Of a stretch of 64,000 bases of DNA, positions 40,843 to 52,053 are shown piece by piece. Source of the DNA: Cunninghamella blakesleeana (lineage: Eukaryota > Mucoromycota > Mucoromycetes > Mucorales > Cunninghamellaceae). The DNA lies in assembly GCA_017871115.1 (NCBI GenBank), contig JAFCIZ010000005.1, forward strand, positions 2,216,501-2,280,500, read 5' to 3'. The notes below the pieces were generated by a model. It was given only the letters and a program-made list of their open reading frames with translations. It ran no database searches and was not told the DNA's origin. Position 1 is the stretch's first letter; the number at the start of each line of letters is the position of its first letter. The position numbers and the translations under genes were made by a program.

Positions 40843-42634
40843 ATGTTATCTCGTTCTGTTTCTATTCTTAACCGTCAAGGTATTATTAACACAGCCCGTT
40901 CTTCATTGAATGGTCAGGTACGTCGTACTTTATTACAATCAGTTGGTACACAAACCACACGTACTTTTACCTCATCTACTTGGGAAAAGCATAGTGATAT
41001 TCTTGAACAACTTGGTTTACAAAAAACTGGTAACAAAGGTGTTTTTGATGGTGAATGGAAAGGTAATGGTGAATTGATTGCTTCCTATAACCCTGTTAAC
41101 AACCAAGTTATTGCTGAAGTAGTACAAGTAAGTTAAAATAATAACAAAAATACAAATATATATAAAAAGAGAGAGGGAGAGGGAGAGAGTGAAAAGTATT
41201 TATTTAAATAACATATTTATTTATATTATATTTATATTTTTATTACTTAGGGTACACCTCAAGAACTTAATGTTGCCTTAGATAGAGTAGCTGAAGCACA
41301 AAAAATCTGGCGTGAAGTAAGTATATATTACTATTATTAATATAAAACGAAACAACAACAGCAATAGCAATGATAATGATAATAATAATAATAAAATCTT
41401 ACTCATTTTTATTATTATTTCTGTTATTCTTTTATTTTAATTTATTATTAATAATATAATATTAGCTTCCTGTACCTCAACGCGGTCAAGTACTTTTAGC
41501 TATGCGTGATGCGCTTGTTAAAAATTTACAACCATTAGGAAAGTTAGTTTCTTTAGAAATGGGAAAGATTTTACCTGAAGGTATTGGAGAAGTACAAGAA
41601 TACATCGATATTTTGGAATATGCTTTAGGTTTATCCAGAATGTTGAATGGTGCTATTATTCCTTCCGAACGCCCTGGTCATGTTATGTTTGAAACTTGGA
41701 ATCCTTTGGGTACCGTTGGTGTGATTAGTGCTTTTAACTTCCCTGGTAAGAATAAATAAATGATAATAGTGAATAGGATAGACGATAATCTTAATAATAG
41801 TAATAACCATTATACTTAATGATTACTATTTTATTATTTTATTATATATAAATTAAATAGTTGCTGTCTATGGATGGAATAGTGCACTTGCTTTAGTTAC
41901 TGGTAATGGTGTTTTATGGAAGCCCTCACCCACTACACCTTTAGTATCTATTGCAGTAACTCGTATTTTAGAACAAACCTTACGTGAACATAACCTTCCA
42001 ACATCCTTATGTTCCTTAGTCACTGGTGGTACCGACGTTGGTGAAGCTTTAACTCACGATAAACGAGCTCAAGTCATTTCTTTCACTGGATCCACTAAAG
42101 TAGGTCGTACCGTTGGTCAAGTTGTTCAAGGTCGATTTGGAAAATCCATTTTAGAACTTGGTGGTAACAATGCTATTATTGTCACCGATGATTGTGATTT
42201 GGATTTAGCTGCTAGAGCTATTCTTTTCGCTGCTGTAGGTACTGCTGGTCAACGTTGTACTACCACTCGTCGTTTGATTGTCCATGAATCTGTCTATGAT
42301 ACTCTTATTGAAAGATTAATTAAGGCTTATAAACAAGTGAAAGTTGGTGATCCTTTAGAAGATGGCGTTTTATGCGGTCCTTTACATACAAAGGATGCTA
42401 TTGCTACTTTTGAAAAGACAATTGAAAATGTTAAAAAACAAGGTGGTGATATCTTAGTTGGTGGGGAAGTATTAAAGGGTGATGGTAATTTTGTTGCTCC
42501 TACTTTAACTCGTGTTCGTCCTGATATGGATGTTATTAAAAATGAAGCCTTTGTTCCTATTTTACATACAATGACTTATAAGGTAAATACATTTATATAT
42601 AATTAGATATATATATATATATTTATACTTTTAC

Positions 42635-42672
<38 letters not shown>

Positions 42673-43094
42673 GACTTTAGATGAAGCCATTGCCATTAAT
42701 AATAACGTAGCACAAGGTCTTTCCAGTTCTATTTTCACTAATAACCCTGCTACTATTTTCAAATGGTTGGGTCCATCCGGTTCCGATTGTGGTATTATCA
42801 ATGTAAACATTCCTACAAATGGTGCTGAAATCGGAGGTGCTTTTGGTGGTGAAAAAGAAACTGGTGGTGGTCGTGAAAGTGGTAGCGATAGTTGGAAACA
42901 ATATTGTCGTCGTGGAACTTGGTAATTTTTTTTTTTAAAAAAAAAGAAAAAGAAAATAACATTACAAGTGAACACAGTGAAAAAAAAAAAAAAATATCCG
43001 TTTAAATTTACTTATTCTTTTTACTTTTATTTTATGTAGTACCATCAATTATTCTGGAGCACTTCCTTTAGCTCAAGGTATCAATTTTGGATAA
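40843..43094 (+). CDS. mitochondrial aldehyde dehydrogenase, ALDH7 (antiquitin) type
   Basis: NAD-dependent dehydrogenase of 551 aa, closest by motif to ALDH7A1, which oxidises alpha-aminoadipic semialdehyde in lysine breakdown. The exons are 40843..41127, 41251..41316, 41466..41745, 41861..42582, 42674..42921 and 43040..43094. An Arg/Ser/Thr-rich presequence of about 45 residues suggests mitochondrial import. [31 protein letters not shown] (general base Glu about 309) and [12 protein letters not shown] (nucleophile Cys about 343) are all intact. [16 protein letters not shown] near the C-terminus is an ALDH7 signature. The last exon encodes only 17 residues and ends FG-stop. The fourth intron is a pure TA run. 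Family assignment is strong, but the substrate is inferred. Confidence 0.94.
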
Positions 43095-43444
43095 ATGAAT
43101 TATAGACAACAACACAATCAACTTTAAATTATTATAATTATTTTTATTTTAAACAAACTATAACAAAAACAAAAAGTGTTTATATATGTATATTTATGAG
43201 ATTTTTTTAAAAAAGAAAAAAAAATTCAACAATAATAATATTAATAAAAAATATAAAATGTATATATAAATATATAAATATATTTATATTTTTTTTAAAA
43301 AAAATAATGAAATAAAATACACAATAATAAAAAGTTATTTTGTTATTTTTCTTTAAAAAAACAAAAGAGAAGATAAAGTGGATAATGCATAATAGAAAAA
43401 AATGATGATTGATATTTTTTGCATAAGTGAGTGTGTGAATAGAT
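43095..43444. other. convergent intergenic region
   Basis: A/T runs (T-run/A-run tract near 43283-43305). There is no gene. Confidence 0.7.
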
Positions 43445-43678
43445 TTACATTATAATACACTGAGCATCTGGAACCGTACTACCTTTTGGAACGACTTGAC
43501 GAGGTTGAGCCCATGTAGGATTAGATTGTACTAATGGTGGAGCTGGAGCTGGTTTATCTCCACCCCCTCCTCCTCCTCCTCCTCCTCCACCTCCTTTAGG
43601 TGGTGGTGGTGGTGGTGGTGGTGGACAACTAGGTGATAAAACATTAACAGTGAGATTATGTGGTACAACTTCTGCCAT
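43445..43678 (-). CDS. 77-aa Pro/Gly-rich protein ending in a CaaX box
   Basis: Single exon. After a short MAEVVPHNLTV start the protein has a run of nine prolines and one of twelve glycines. Both come from GGT/CCT trinucleotide repeats (plus strand about 43561-43622). A Pro/Gln-rich segment follows, and the last four residues are CIIM, a good prenylation signal. Length, low complexity and the CaaX end recall small prenylated peptides or adaptors, but I recognise no family. Reality is supported by a clean ATG/stop frame in an otherwise A/T-saturated spacer and by a second, larger CaaX protein in the window. The repeat run could also vary in length among strains. It lies about 1.1 kb from the carB stop codon. 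Confidence 0.62.
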   Translation of the reverse strand: MAEVVPHNLTVNVLSPSCPPPPPPPPPKGGGGGGGGGGGGDKPAPAPPLVQSNPTWAQPRQVVPKGSTVPDAQCIIM

Positions 43679-44803
43679 TTTATATTTATATTTATTTATT
43701 ATTTATAAAAAGAAAAAGAAAAAGAAAAGAAAAGAGAAAAAAAAATCAATGCTTTTTATATTAGAGAATTAATATAGACGATGATCACACAATTATTCAA
43801 ATATGGATATTATTTATACTTGTAAACTTTATTTCTTTTACTTGTCTTTTCAAAGATTCTTTCCTTTTTTGAACTTAAACAAAACATCTTTGTTTATTTT
43901 TTTATTTTATGCCATTTTTTTTTTATTTTTAAAAAATCATAATAAACATAACATATAATGTAATTGAAGGAGTATGTAAATGAAGAAAATAATATGAAAT
44001 TAATTAATTTCAGAATTTTTTTTTAACTCACATTACACAGCACAATCAGTAATACTCAGGTGATCTTGCCAAGTAGGTATAATATTTTACATTTTTTTTC
44101 TTCTTTAACCAGCTGATATTCTTTATCTTTCTTTGCTTTGCCGCTCTTCTTATTATATATTATCTCCTGATTCGTTTGACTACGTTCATCACAATCATTT
44201 TAAGGAGGGCTTGGGAATACGCCTGAAAAAAAAAAAAAATGGATGGGGTATGTGGGTACGAAGTAGGGAAAAAACATATACAAGCCTAATAAAAACAAAA
44301 AAACGATTACATTATGTATTTATAAACAAATCTAATAGTGACTTTAAATAATGAATATCAAATTATTATTTTTTTATTATGTTTTTAATATCAATTATGA
44401 AAAAAAAAAAAAGATACAGAATTTTATTAATAAAAATTTATTAAAAAAGATAATACCTGCGTATACAGAAATTTATTTCTTCCGAATAAAAAAAAAGTTC
44501 CAGGCACATATTTTAAAGTGATCAAAGATAAAAAAAACTGGAATTCCAATTCAGGAACAAAAAATTATTTTTTATTTATTTCGTTTACTTTCCATTTTTC
44601 GCTACTTTATTTCATTAATAAACTAAATAACATTCTATTACTTGTATAAATCATATTATAAACTACGTATATATTTGTTTTTATTTTAAAAATTAATAAA
44701 CTTTTATTACTGTATCTTTTACTTTATTAAATGAAAGGAAAAAAAAAACAAGTATATATTTATAAATAATGAATAATAAATAATAGCTCAAAAGTGTACT
44801 TCT
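43679..44803. other. intergenic
   Basis: Spacer between the small CaaX gene and the 3' end of carB. The 72-codon frame at 44133-44351 shows no domain or compositional support. No gene is called. Confidence 0.65.
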
Positions 44804-46725
44804 TCAACAAGCATCGTTTAAACATTCAGCAGACACAACTTGAAAAATTGAAGGCAATAAAGAATTAATAAAAGAAGCAGGTGTATGACTTGTACTTTTA
44901 GGAAATCCAGCAAAGAAAACAAACACAACGAAGAAAAGAGATACAAGCCAATACCATAATAAATTGACCAAAACAGCGTGTTTTCCAACATCTTCAGGTC
45001 GATAAACATATCGTTCCTTATCCTTTTTTATACCAATATCAGCATCATAAATATGGCCTTCCTCAATTTGACGTGGTTTTGGTTTTTCCTTGAAATAATC
45101 ACAAACTTGATTGAAAGTTAATTTACTACCTGCCAAAACAATGGGTACCCCTGTACCAGGATGAGTTGAAGCACCAACAAAGAATAAATTATCGTATCTA
45201 CCAGTAGAATCTTTAGTAGAAGGACGGAACCATAACACCTGGAAAATATCATGCGATAAGCCTAAAATGGAGCCACGCCATAAATTGAATTTTTGTTGCC
45301 ATATACCAGGATGATTTACCATTTCATGATCAATGAGAGATTCAAAATTTGAAATACCTAATCTTTTATCTAGCACATCCAATACCATTTGACGAGCCTT
45401 TTTCACCAACAAGTTATATTCTTCTTGGTCTTCATTATTCAATTTGCCAGTAGGATGACGTATATGCCCAATGGGGACCAATACAATGACAGCATCTTTC
45501 TTATCTGGAGCAGCAGTAGGATCAATACGGGATGGGACATTAACATAAAACGAAGCTTCACTTGGTAAATTATAATCTTGAAAGATTTCATCAAAGCTTT
45601 CTTTATATTGCTCTGCCAAAAAAATATTATGAACATCCAACTCAGGCACCACTTTGGATAATGACCAATAAAATGAAATGGAAGAAGACGTTAATTTTTT
45701 TTCAGCCAATTGATTTGTGGTCCATGAACAAGGTGGAAGTAAACGATGGTAAGCATAGACAAGATCAGCATTACAAACAACAGCATCTGCTTCAATAATA
45801 GTACCATCTTCTAAAGTCACTCCTGTTACCTTTTTAGAACCATCGTCGTCGTTTGTATTGATTTTGATAACAGGGGCATTATAAATGAATTTAGCATTGT
45901 ATTTATTTGTTGCTATCTGTTCTAATTTTTGAACCACCATATTAAACCCACCACGAGGATACCAAATACCTTCAGCAAATTCAGAATATTGTAATAAGCT
46001 ATAAACAGCCGGAGCATCATAAGGGGACATTCTAAGGTAATATAAAAAATAATAAAAAAAGAGAGCTAATTACTTGAATACTGATCCGCCTATATATATA
46101 TATATATATATCTTTATTATTATTACCCCATATACATAGTTTGAAAAGTAAAAGCCATACGCATTTTCTTGGTCATGAAGAATTTAGAAGCACGATTATA
46201 TAATTTATCAAACAAATGAAGACGAAGAACTTCTGGAGCAAACTTCAACTGGATCATATCCCAGATGGATTCAAAATTACGTTTAATAGCCAACAATGTA
46301 CCTTGTTCATAATGAATATGCGTTTCCGCCATAAATTTTAAAAACTGTTGAAACCCATTAATACCTTCCACACGCTCCATTTCAGTCTTCATTCGTGTTA
46401 AATCCGAAGTTAAATGAATTTTATCCCCATCGTCAAAATGCACCTTATAGTTGTTATGGCATCTTAATAATTCCAAATGATCATCAATGTTTTCATCCAA
46501 ATCAGCAAAGGTATCTTGAAATAGTTTTGGCATTAAATAAAGTGAAGGCCCTTGATCAAAACGATAACCATTATGATGAATTAATGAACATCTTCCACCA
46601 CTGAAATCGTTTTTTTCTACCACTGTCACCTTATACCCTTGGCGTGCTAATCTTGCGGCAGCAGCAGTTCCTCCAGCACCAGCTCCAATGACAATAACAT
46701 GCTTTTGTGTACTAGCAGCAGCCAT
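44804..46725 (-). CDS. carB: phytoene desaturase (carotenoid pathway)
   Basis: FAD-dependent desaturase of 608 aa that converts phytoene stepwise to lycopene at membranes. The exons are 46725..46127 and 46031..44804, joined by one 95-bp intron containing a TA run. The N-terminus carries the dinucleotide-binding VIGAGAGGTAAAARLARQGY fold, then FSGGRC and FDQGPSLYLMP, all standard for fungal CrtI-type enzymes. The bacterial-type-desaturase signature lies near the C-terminus (FFVGASTHPGTGVPIVLAGSK), followed by a hydrophobic tail helix (WYWLVSLFFVVFVFF) that probably anchors it. It is divergent from the fused cyclase/synthase gene, the arrangement known in Mucor, Phycomyces and Blakeslea. In those fungi the pair is induced by blue light; that is known of the relatives and is not shown here. 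Confidence 0.97.
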
Positions 46726-47558
46726 GATTTGAATAATAAAATAAAATAGAGATAATAGTTTTTTTTAAAAGAAAAAAAAAAGGTGAAAAAAAAAATAAAA
46801 ATAAAAAAATGGTTTTAAATATCTATAAAAAAAAAAGTATACTATTATTTATTTGCTTATTAACAAGAGTGCAATTCAAAAAAGTATAAACTCGACTATA
46901 TTAGGTAATAGACCGTAGTTATTGATGTTTTTTACATATTTTTCATTGTCTTTCTGTTAATATATTTTACTTTTTTTTTTAAGGAGCATTTGATATAAAA
47001 TGACCAACTCTTGTTAAATAAATATACTTTAAACTTTTCAACCAATAAAAATGTGTACACTTTTTGAATTTGATTTTTCTTTGTCTTTCAAAATTAGTAA
47101 AACGTAACTTTATGCATACCGATTCTTATTCTATTTTATTTTTTTCCCACTTGTACTATTTTTTTCTTTGTTTTTACTCTTATATACATTGTCAATTAGG
47201 AACTTGATAATCTCCTTTATCACTCTTTTTTTTTTTTATAATTCTTATTTTATTTTTTCAGTAATAGTTATCATGTTTTAAAAAAGATGGAAAAATATAT
47301 ATATATAAACCAAATATCCATTTTTTCGCTTTTCTTTCCATTTCAAATTTCTATTACTTTATAGCACGCTTTTTTTTTTTCCTCCTGTTTATTCGGTTTT
47401 ATTAACCCTTTTCTGATACATTTATTTTTGACATTTTTTTAAAAAAAAGAATACACTCCTATAACTTTTTTATTTTTATTAAAAAAAATTTAAATCCACA
47501 AAACTTCTTATTAATACAAACTTCTTATTAATACAATCATCTTATTAAAAAAAAAAGT
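46726..47558. promoter_or_regulatory. shared carB/carRA bidirectional promoter region
   Basis: This 833-bp spacer separates the start codons of carB and the fused carRA gene. It is AT-rich, has a CCAAT box at 47042-47046 and T-run/A-run tracts near 46761-46779 and 47437-47448. I could not find a convincing paired light-response element; a lone CCGATTC at about 47119 is the only hint. Co-regulation is inferred from the divergent layout. Confidence 0.6.
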
Positions 47559-49562
47559 ATGCTTACATATATGGAGGTTCATCTTTATTATACTTTACCT
47601 ATGGTATGGCTCCTATTAACGGTACTTAAACCTTTCCATTCCTCTCAGGATCAAGTCAAATATATTTTTTTAATTGGGATGGCCTTTATTACAGCAAGTT
47701 TATGGGATAATTATATTGTATATCATAGAGCTTGGCGGTATTGTCCAAAATGTGTTACAGCAGTCATTGGGTATGTCCCTTTAGAAGAATATATGTTTTT
47801 TATAATTATGACCATGATCACTGTTTCTTTTACAAATTTGATTATGCGGTGGCAATTACCTACTTTTTATCTTAAACCAGCACCTTCTTCTTTCCAATCC
47901 ATATGCACAAGATATCTTCCTATCATTGGGTTTCTAGTAATAGCTAAAAAGGCTTGGGTAAATATATGAAGGAAAAAAAAAATAAAAAGATAAAGTGATT
48001 AGTACTATTGCTTCTACTTTAATATATGAATTAACCCTTCATTACTGCTATTTTTACTATTATAATAATATAATACATAGAACGTGGCTATTCCTAGTAC
48101 GCCTTTATTTTATGGTGGATGTATTCTTTGGTATGTTTGCCCTGTATTAGCATTATTATGGTTTGGGGCAGGAGAATATATATGTCGTCGGTGGAAAAGT
48201 GTCGTGATTTCTATTACAGTTCCTACTTTATATTTATGCTGGGTGGATAAAATAGCTATTCGTGCTGGCACATGGCATATTTCTGAAAAGACAAGTACTC
48301 AAATCATGGTGGTAGCTCATTTGCCTGTTGAAGAGTTTTTATTTTTTTTCTTAATTAATGTAGTGTTGGTGTTTGCTACCTGTGCTATTGATCGAGCTTA
48401 TGCTGTGTTACATTTATATAAGTCCAATGATTCTAGACAACAACCGAACAATACTTTTTTTATTTCGCCTATTTTTTCGTTTTTAATGACTATGAAAGAC
48501 TTGGCGTGGGCTTTTTGTCAATCTGATCAAGACTTGAATGCATTGCCATTAAAAGATTTAGCTACGACGTGGAATATTTTAAAACATGGATCCGCCTCGT
48601 TTTACACAGCTTCTATGGTTTTTCCAAATCAGGTACGTCAAGATTTAGGTATCCTGTATGGGTTTTGTCGTGCGACGGATGATTTAGCCGACAATGAGAA
48701 TATCTCCATTACACAACGTCAACAACAATTGCATATGGTTCGACAATTTATTCATGATTTATTTCTGCAAAAATCCAACTGTGCTCAAGATATCGATTGG
48801 ACCTGTTATCAACAAGTACTACCATCAGAATGTCTAGCTTCCTTTCGTAGTTTTGTCCGTTTAAGACATGTATTGCAACCTGAAGCCATTCATGAGTTAT
48901 TAGATGGATATGTATGGGATTTAGAAAGAAGACCTATTCAACACGAGCAAGATTTGAAGACATATTCTGCCTGTGTAGCAAGCAGTGTTGGTGAAATGTG
49001 CACTCGAATTATTCTTTCTTATCGTTATTCTGATAAACCAATGGAGCCCTTTATGATGCACGATACTATTGAAAAAGCAAGGGAGATGGGCCTGGTATTA
49101 CAATATACCAATATTGCAAGAGACATCGTAACAGATAGCCAACAATTAGGGAGGTGCTATATCCCTTTCACTTGGTTAAAAAATAATGAATTGGAATTAA
49201 TCAAAACTGGACAAGCAAGAAAACTAGGTGATACAAGGTTAAAAGAATGGGCCCTCAAGTTGATTCAGGAGGCTGAACTTTGCCAAGTCCGTGCTTCAAG
49301 AGGAATATTGAATTTACCAAAGAACTGCCAAGGTGGGGTTAGAGCTGCTTGTGCGGTTTATTGTGGTATTGGCCAGGCGTTAAAATTAGCTGATGGGTAT
49401 CCAACAAGAGCCCATGTAAAAGGTTTTGGTCGTATGTTGATTGCTCTATCATCAGTTTATGATTTACCTTCTCCTTCACCATCCTCTAATAAGCTTCCTC
49501 ATTTGGTAACTAATAAATACAGAAAAGGAAAAGTGCGTAGTTTTATTATTGAATCGCTTTAA
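47559..49562 (+). CDS. carRA: bifunctional lycopene cyclase / phytoene synthase
   Basis: Fusion enzyme of 626 aa making both the first (phytoene from two geranylgeranyl diphosphates) and last (lycopene to beta-carotene) steps. The exons are 47559..47957 and 48081..49562. The N-terminal cyclase half is a set of hydrophobic helices containing the duplicated PLEEYMFF and PVEEFLFF motifs. The C-terminal synthase half (about 290-600) has the aspartate-rich [10 protein letters not shown] and [10 protein letters not shown] metal-binding motifs, plus DGYVWDLE and [10 protein letters not shown]. This fusion is found in fungi, and the divergent pairing with carB marks Mucorales. A second Met at residue 5 is an alternative start. 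The product leads to beta-carotene and onward to trisporoid sex signals in related fungi. Confidence 0.97.
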
Positions 49563-50253
49563 AAAAAAAAAAAAAAATAGTATTATCCATTTATATTAAT
49601 ATTATTAATACTAAAGTCATTATTATTAAAATAAACGAAAGAATAAAAAAAAAAAAAAAAGAAATACATAGTATTATTTGTTACTTTATTTTTTTCAATA
49701 TATGATGATTAATGATTCAAATTTAGGTTTTATTTAAATAAAAGATGACACACTCACACATATATATATTTATATACAGCCACAATAAATTAATATTTTT
49801 GTATTGGTTGTCTCAGATTCCATTTCAAACTCATTCTATATAAGATGATAATTTTTATAGGCACGTGTACCCTAAAACTCTAATACAAAAAAAAATACAT
49901 TTTTCCAAAAGTGGATACATTAGAAAGAGTGGAAGATCCTTTTTTTTTTAAAAAAAAAAAAAAGAAAACCTGGTAAAGGCGAATTTCTCAGACTTCTATT
50001 ACTATATAAAAAAAAAATAGTTCTTAATTTGGTGGAAAAAAAAATTAAACTTAAAAAGACTTTTTTAAAAAAAATTTCTATTTCTTTCCTTTTTCTTTCT
50101 TTCTTTTACTTTTTTCTTTTTTTTAAAAAAAAATATTAGCTTTTACCTATTTTCTTTATTATATATAAAAAAACATATATAAATATATATACATAGTTTT
50201 TTATTTTTGTTATTTTATTTTTTATTGTATTATAAATTAATCTATTATATAAA
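49563..50253. other. intergenic
   Basis: Spacer between carRA and the AT-hook gene. It contains a CACGTG at 49862-49867 and several T-run/A-run tracts (49940-49963, about 50064-50079, 50117-50133). There is no gene. Confidence 0.7.
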
Positions 50254-51378
50254 ATGAAGTTACCATCTATTCAATCTTTATTAAATCCACCAACGCAAGC
50301 TAATCAATCACCACCACAATCACAGACACAAATTAAACCACAACCACCTTCTTTACAAGTTTTACCACCTTCACCTATCGATACTAGTTCGTTGTCGCCT
50401 ACTTTATCGCCAGCTTTATCTTCAACTCGATCACCTTCAATATGTTCCATAGAACCTCCTTCACCCACTTTAATGAATTTATCAGAAATGAATTTATCAG
50501 AGTTACCACCTATCCATGGTGATGATCCACCAAGACGTTTAGTTCATTCCCCTCCTACAAAACATTCTTCTCTTTCCTCACCATCATCTACTTCTCACCA
50601 ATATCTACAAAGATCAAACAAATGGTCAGATTATTCTTCTACTTCCAATCATCATCATCATCATCATAATTATTATACCACTACTACCAATACAAATAGC
50701 CAGCCACCATCATCACCATCACATCATCATGAAAGAAGTTTTTCATCATCATCTTCTATATCCTCTACTTCTTCTTCAAGTAATCAATCTTCACAACTGT
50801 TGTCCCCACCTTCTTTATCTCCACCCAAAATCATTATCTCCCCTTCTACTTCTTCAAAAATAAATAATAAAAGAATCAATACCCCACCTTCCCCCCAACC
50901 AAATGAAAAAGAAGAAGTTCCTGCACCACCACCATGTACACAAATCCTTATTTCACCTACAGGCCAACCTATTTTAAAACGTAGAAGAGGTAGACCACCA
51001 ACTCGATCACCTGGTTATGACGAAGGAGGCTGGACATTTTTATCACCTACTGTATGGGACGTTAATTCATCATCTTCTAATAATGGCCAACAACAACAAC
51101 CACAACAACAATCACAACCATCATCACAAAATGGTCAACAAGATAATATAAATCAACAAAATAATGAAGATGAACATGGTGGGATGATGAATAATTCAAT
51201 GACGGCCTTTACTAGTTCAAATATGGATACCGTTTTACCGATGCCTAAAAAGAAACGTGGCAGAAAGCCTAAAACTTATATCGAAGGAAATTCATGTTTT
51301 GTTTGGAAAGATATTACTTCAAGAAGATCGGTTCCCAACTCTTCTACAAATGATAAAGTAACACCTATGGAATTATAA
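50254..51378 (+). CDS. AT-hook DNA-binding protein (copy 2)
   Basis: Intronless 374-aa paralog of the gene at 21953-22747. It has the same linear order: N-terminal LPSIQSLL, a long Ser/Pro/His-rich spacer, AT-hook KRRRGRPP (about 245-252), WTFLSPTV (about 262-269), AT-hook KKRGRKPK (about 333-340) and CFVWKDI (about 348-354). The spacer includes a His run and a QQQQPQQQ stretch absent from copy 1, which explains the extra length. The conserved patches around the hooks suggest that more than DNA contact is under selection, but no function is known to me. It is followed in the same direction by copy 2 of the ABHD11-type hydrolase, repeating the order at copy 1. Confidence 0.87.
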   Translation: MKLPSIQSLLNPPTQANQSPPQSQTQIKPQPPSLQVLPPSPIDTSSLSPTLSPALSSTRSPSICSIEPPSPTLMNLSEMNLSELPPIHGDDPPRRLVHSPPTKHSSLSSPSSTSHQYLQRSNKWSDYSSTSNHHHHHHNYYTTTTNTNSQPPSSPSHHHERSFSSSSSISSTSSSSNQSSQLLSPPSLSPPKIIISPSTSSKINNKRINTPPSPQPNEKEEVPAPPPCTQILISPTGQPILKRRRGRPPTRSPGYDEGGWTFLSPTVWDVNSSSSNNGQQQQPQQQSQPSSQNGQQDNINQQNNEDEHGGMMNNSMTAFTSSNMDTVLPMPKKKRGRKPKTYIEGNSCFVWKDITSRRSVPNSSTNDKVTPMEL

Positions 51379-51399
51379 CAAATAAACAAATAATTAAAT

Positions 51400-51434
<35 letters not shown>

Positions 51435-52053
51435 ATATCAACATCATCCTATATCTCCTTTCCCTTTATCTCCCCTTTATATTATTATTATATTATGTCC
51501 CCCCCATTTATATAAATTACATTATCATTGTCAATTATTCTTTTATTTGTTTTATATATATACAAATATATATATTTATTTATGTTTATATAAATATATA
51601 TATATAGTTATACTTTTTTTTATTTATTTTACAAAATTACCTTTTTTTTTTTTTTCTTTTTCCCTCTTCCAAGATGGATATATATCATATTTTTTTTTTT
51701 ATGTTTTTCTATACACTATTAACCATTTTCTTAACTTGCATAACATGTATACATTTACATATATATATATATATATATAAGCCTTATATTATTTAATTTA
51801 TTATGTTTTTATTATTCTATCATTATTCATATTTATATAAATTAAAAAATAAAGTTATTAAACACACACACACACACACACACTCTCTCTCTGTTGTATT
51901 TTTAAAATAAAATATTTTTATTATATTTGGTAAATTTTTATATATATGCTGGGCTTGAAAATTTTTTAAAATTTTTTAAAAAAGAAATTTTATTTTTAAC
52001 CAAAAATTCATTTCTTTTTTTCCTCTTAAAAATATATAACTATAAATAAAAGA
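51379..52053. other. intergenic with microsatellites
   Basis: (TA)n at about 51403-51432 and a (CA)n-(CT)n run at 51861-51892 lie between the AT-hook and hydrolase genes. There is no gene. Confidence 0.75.

Noticed and set aside
44133..44351. 72-codon frame between the CaaX peptide and carB
   Set aside because: Mixed basic peptide broken by an A-run, with no domain.
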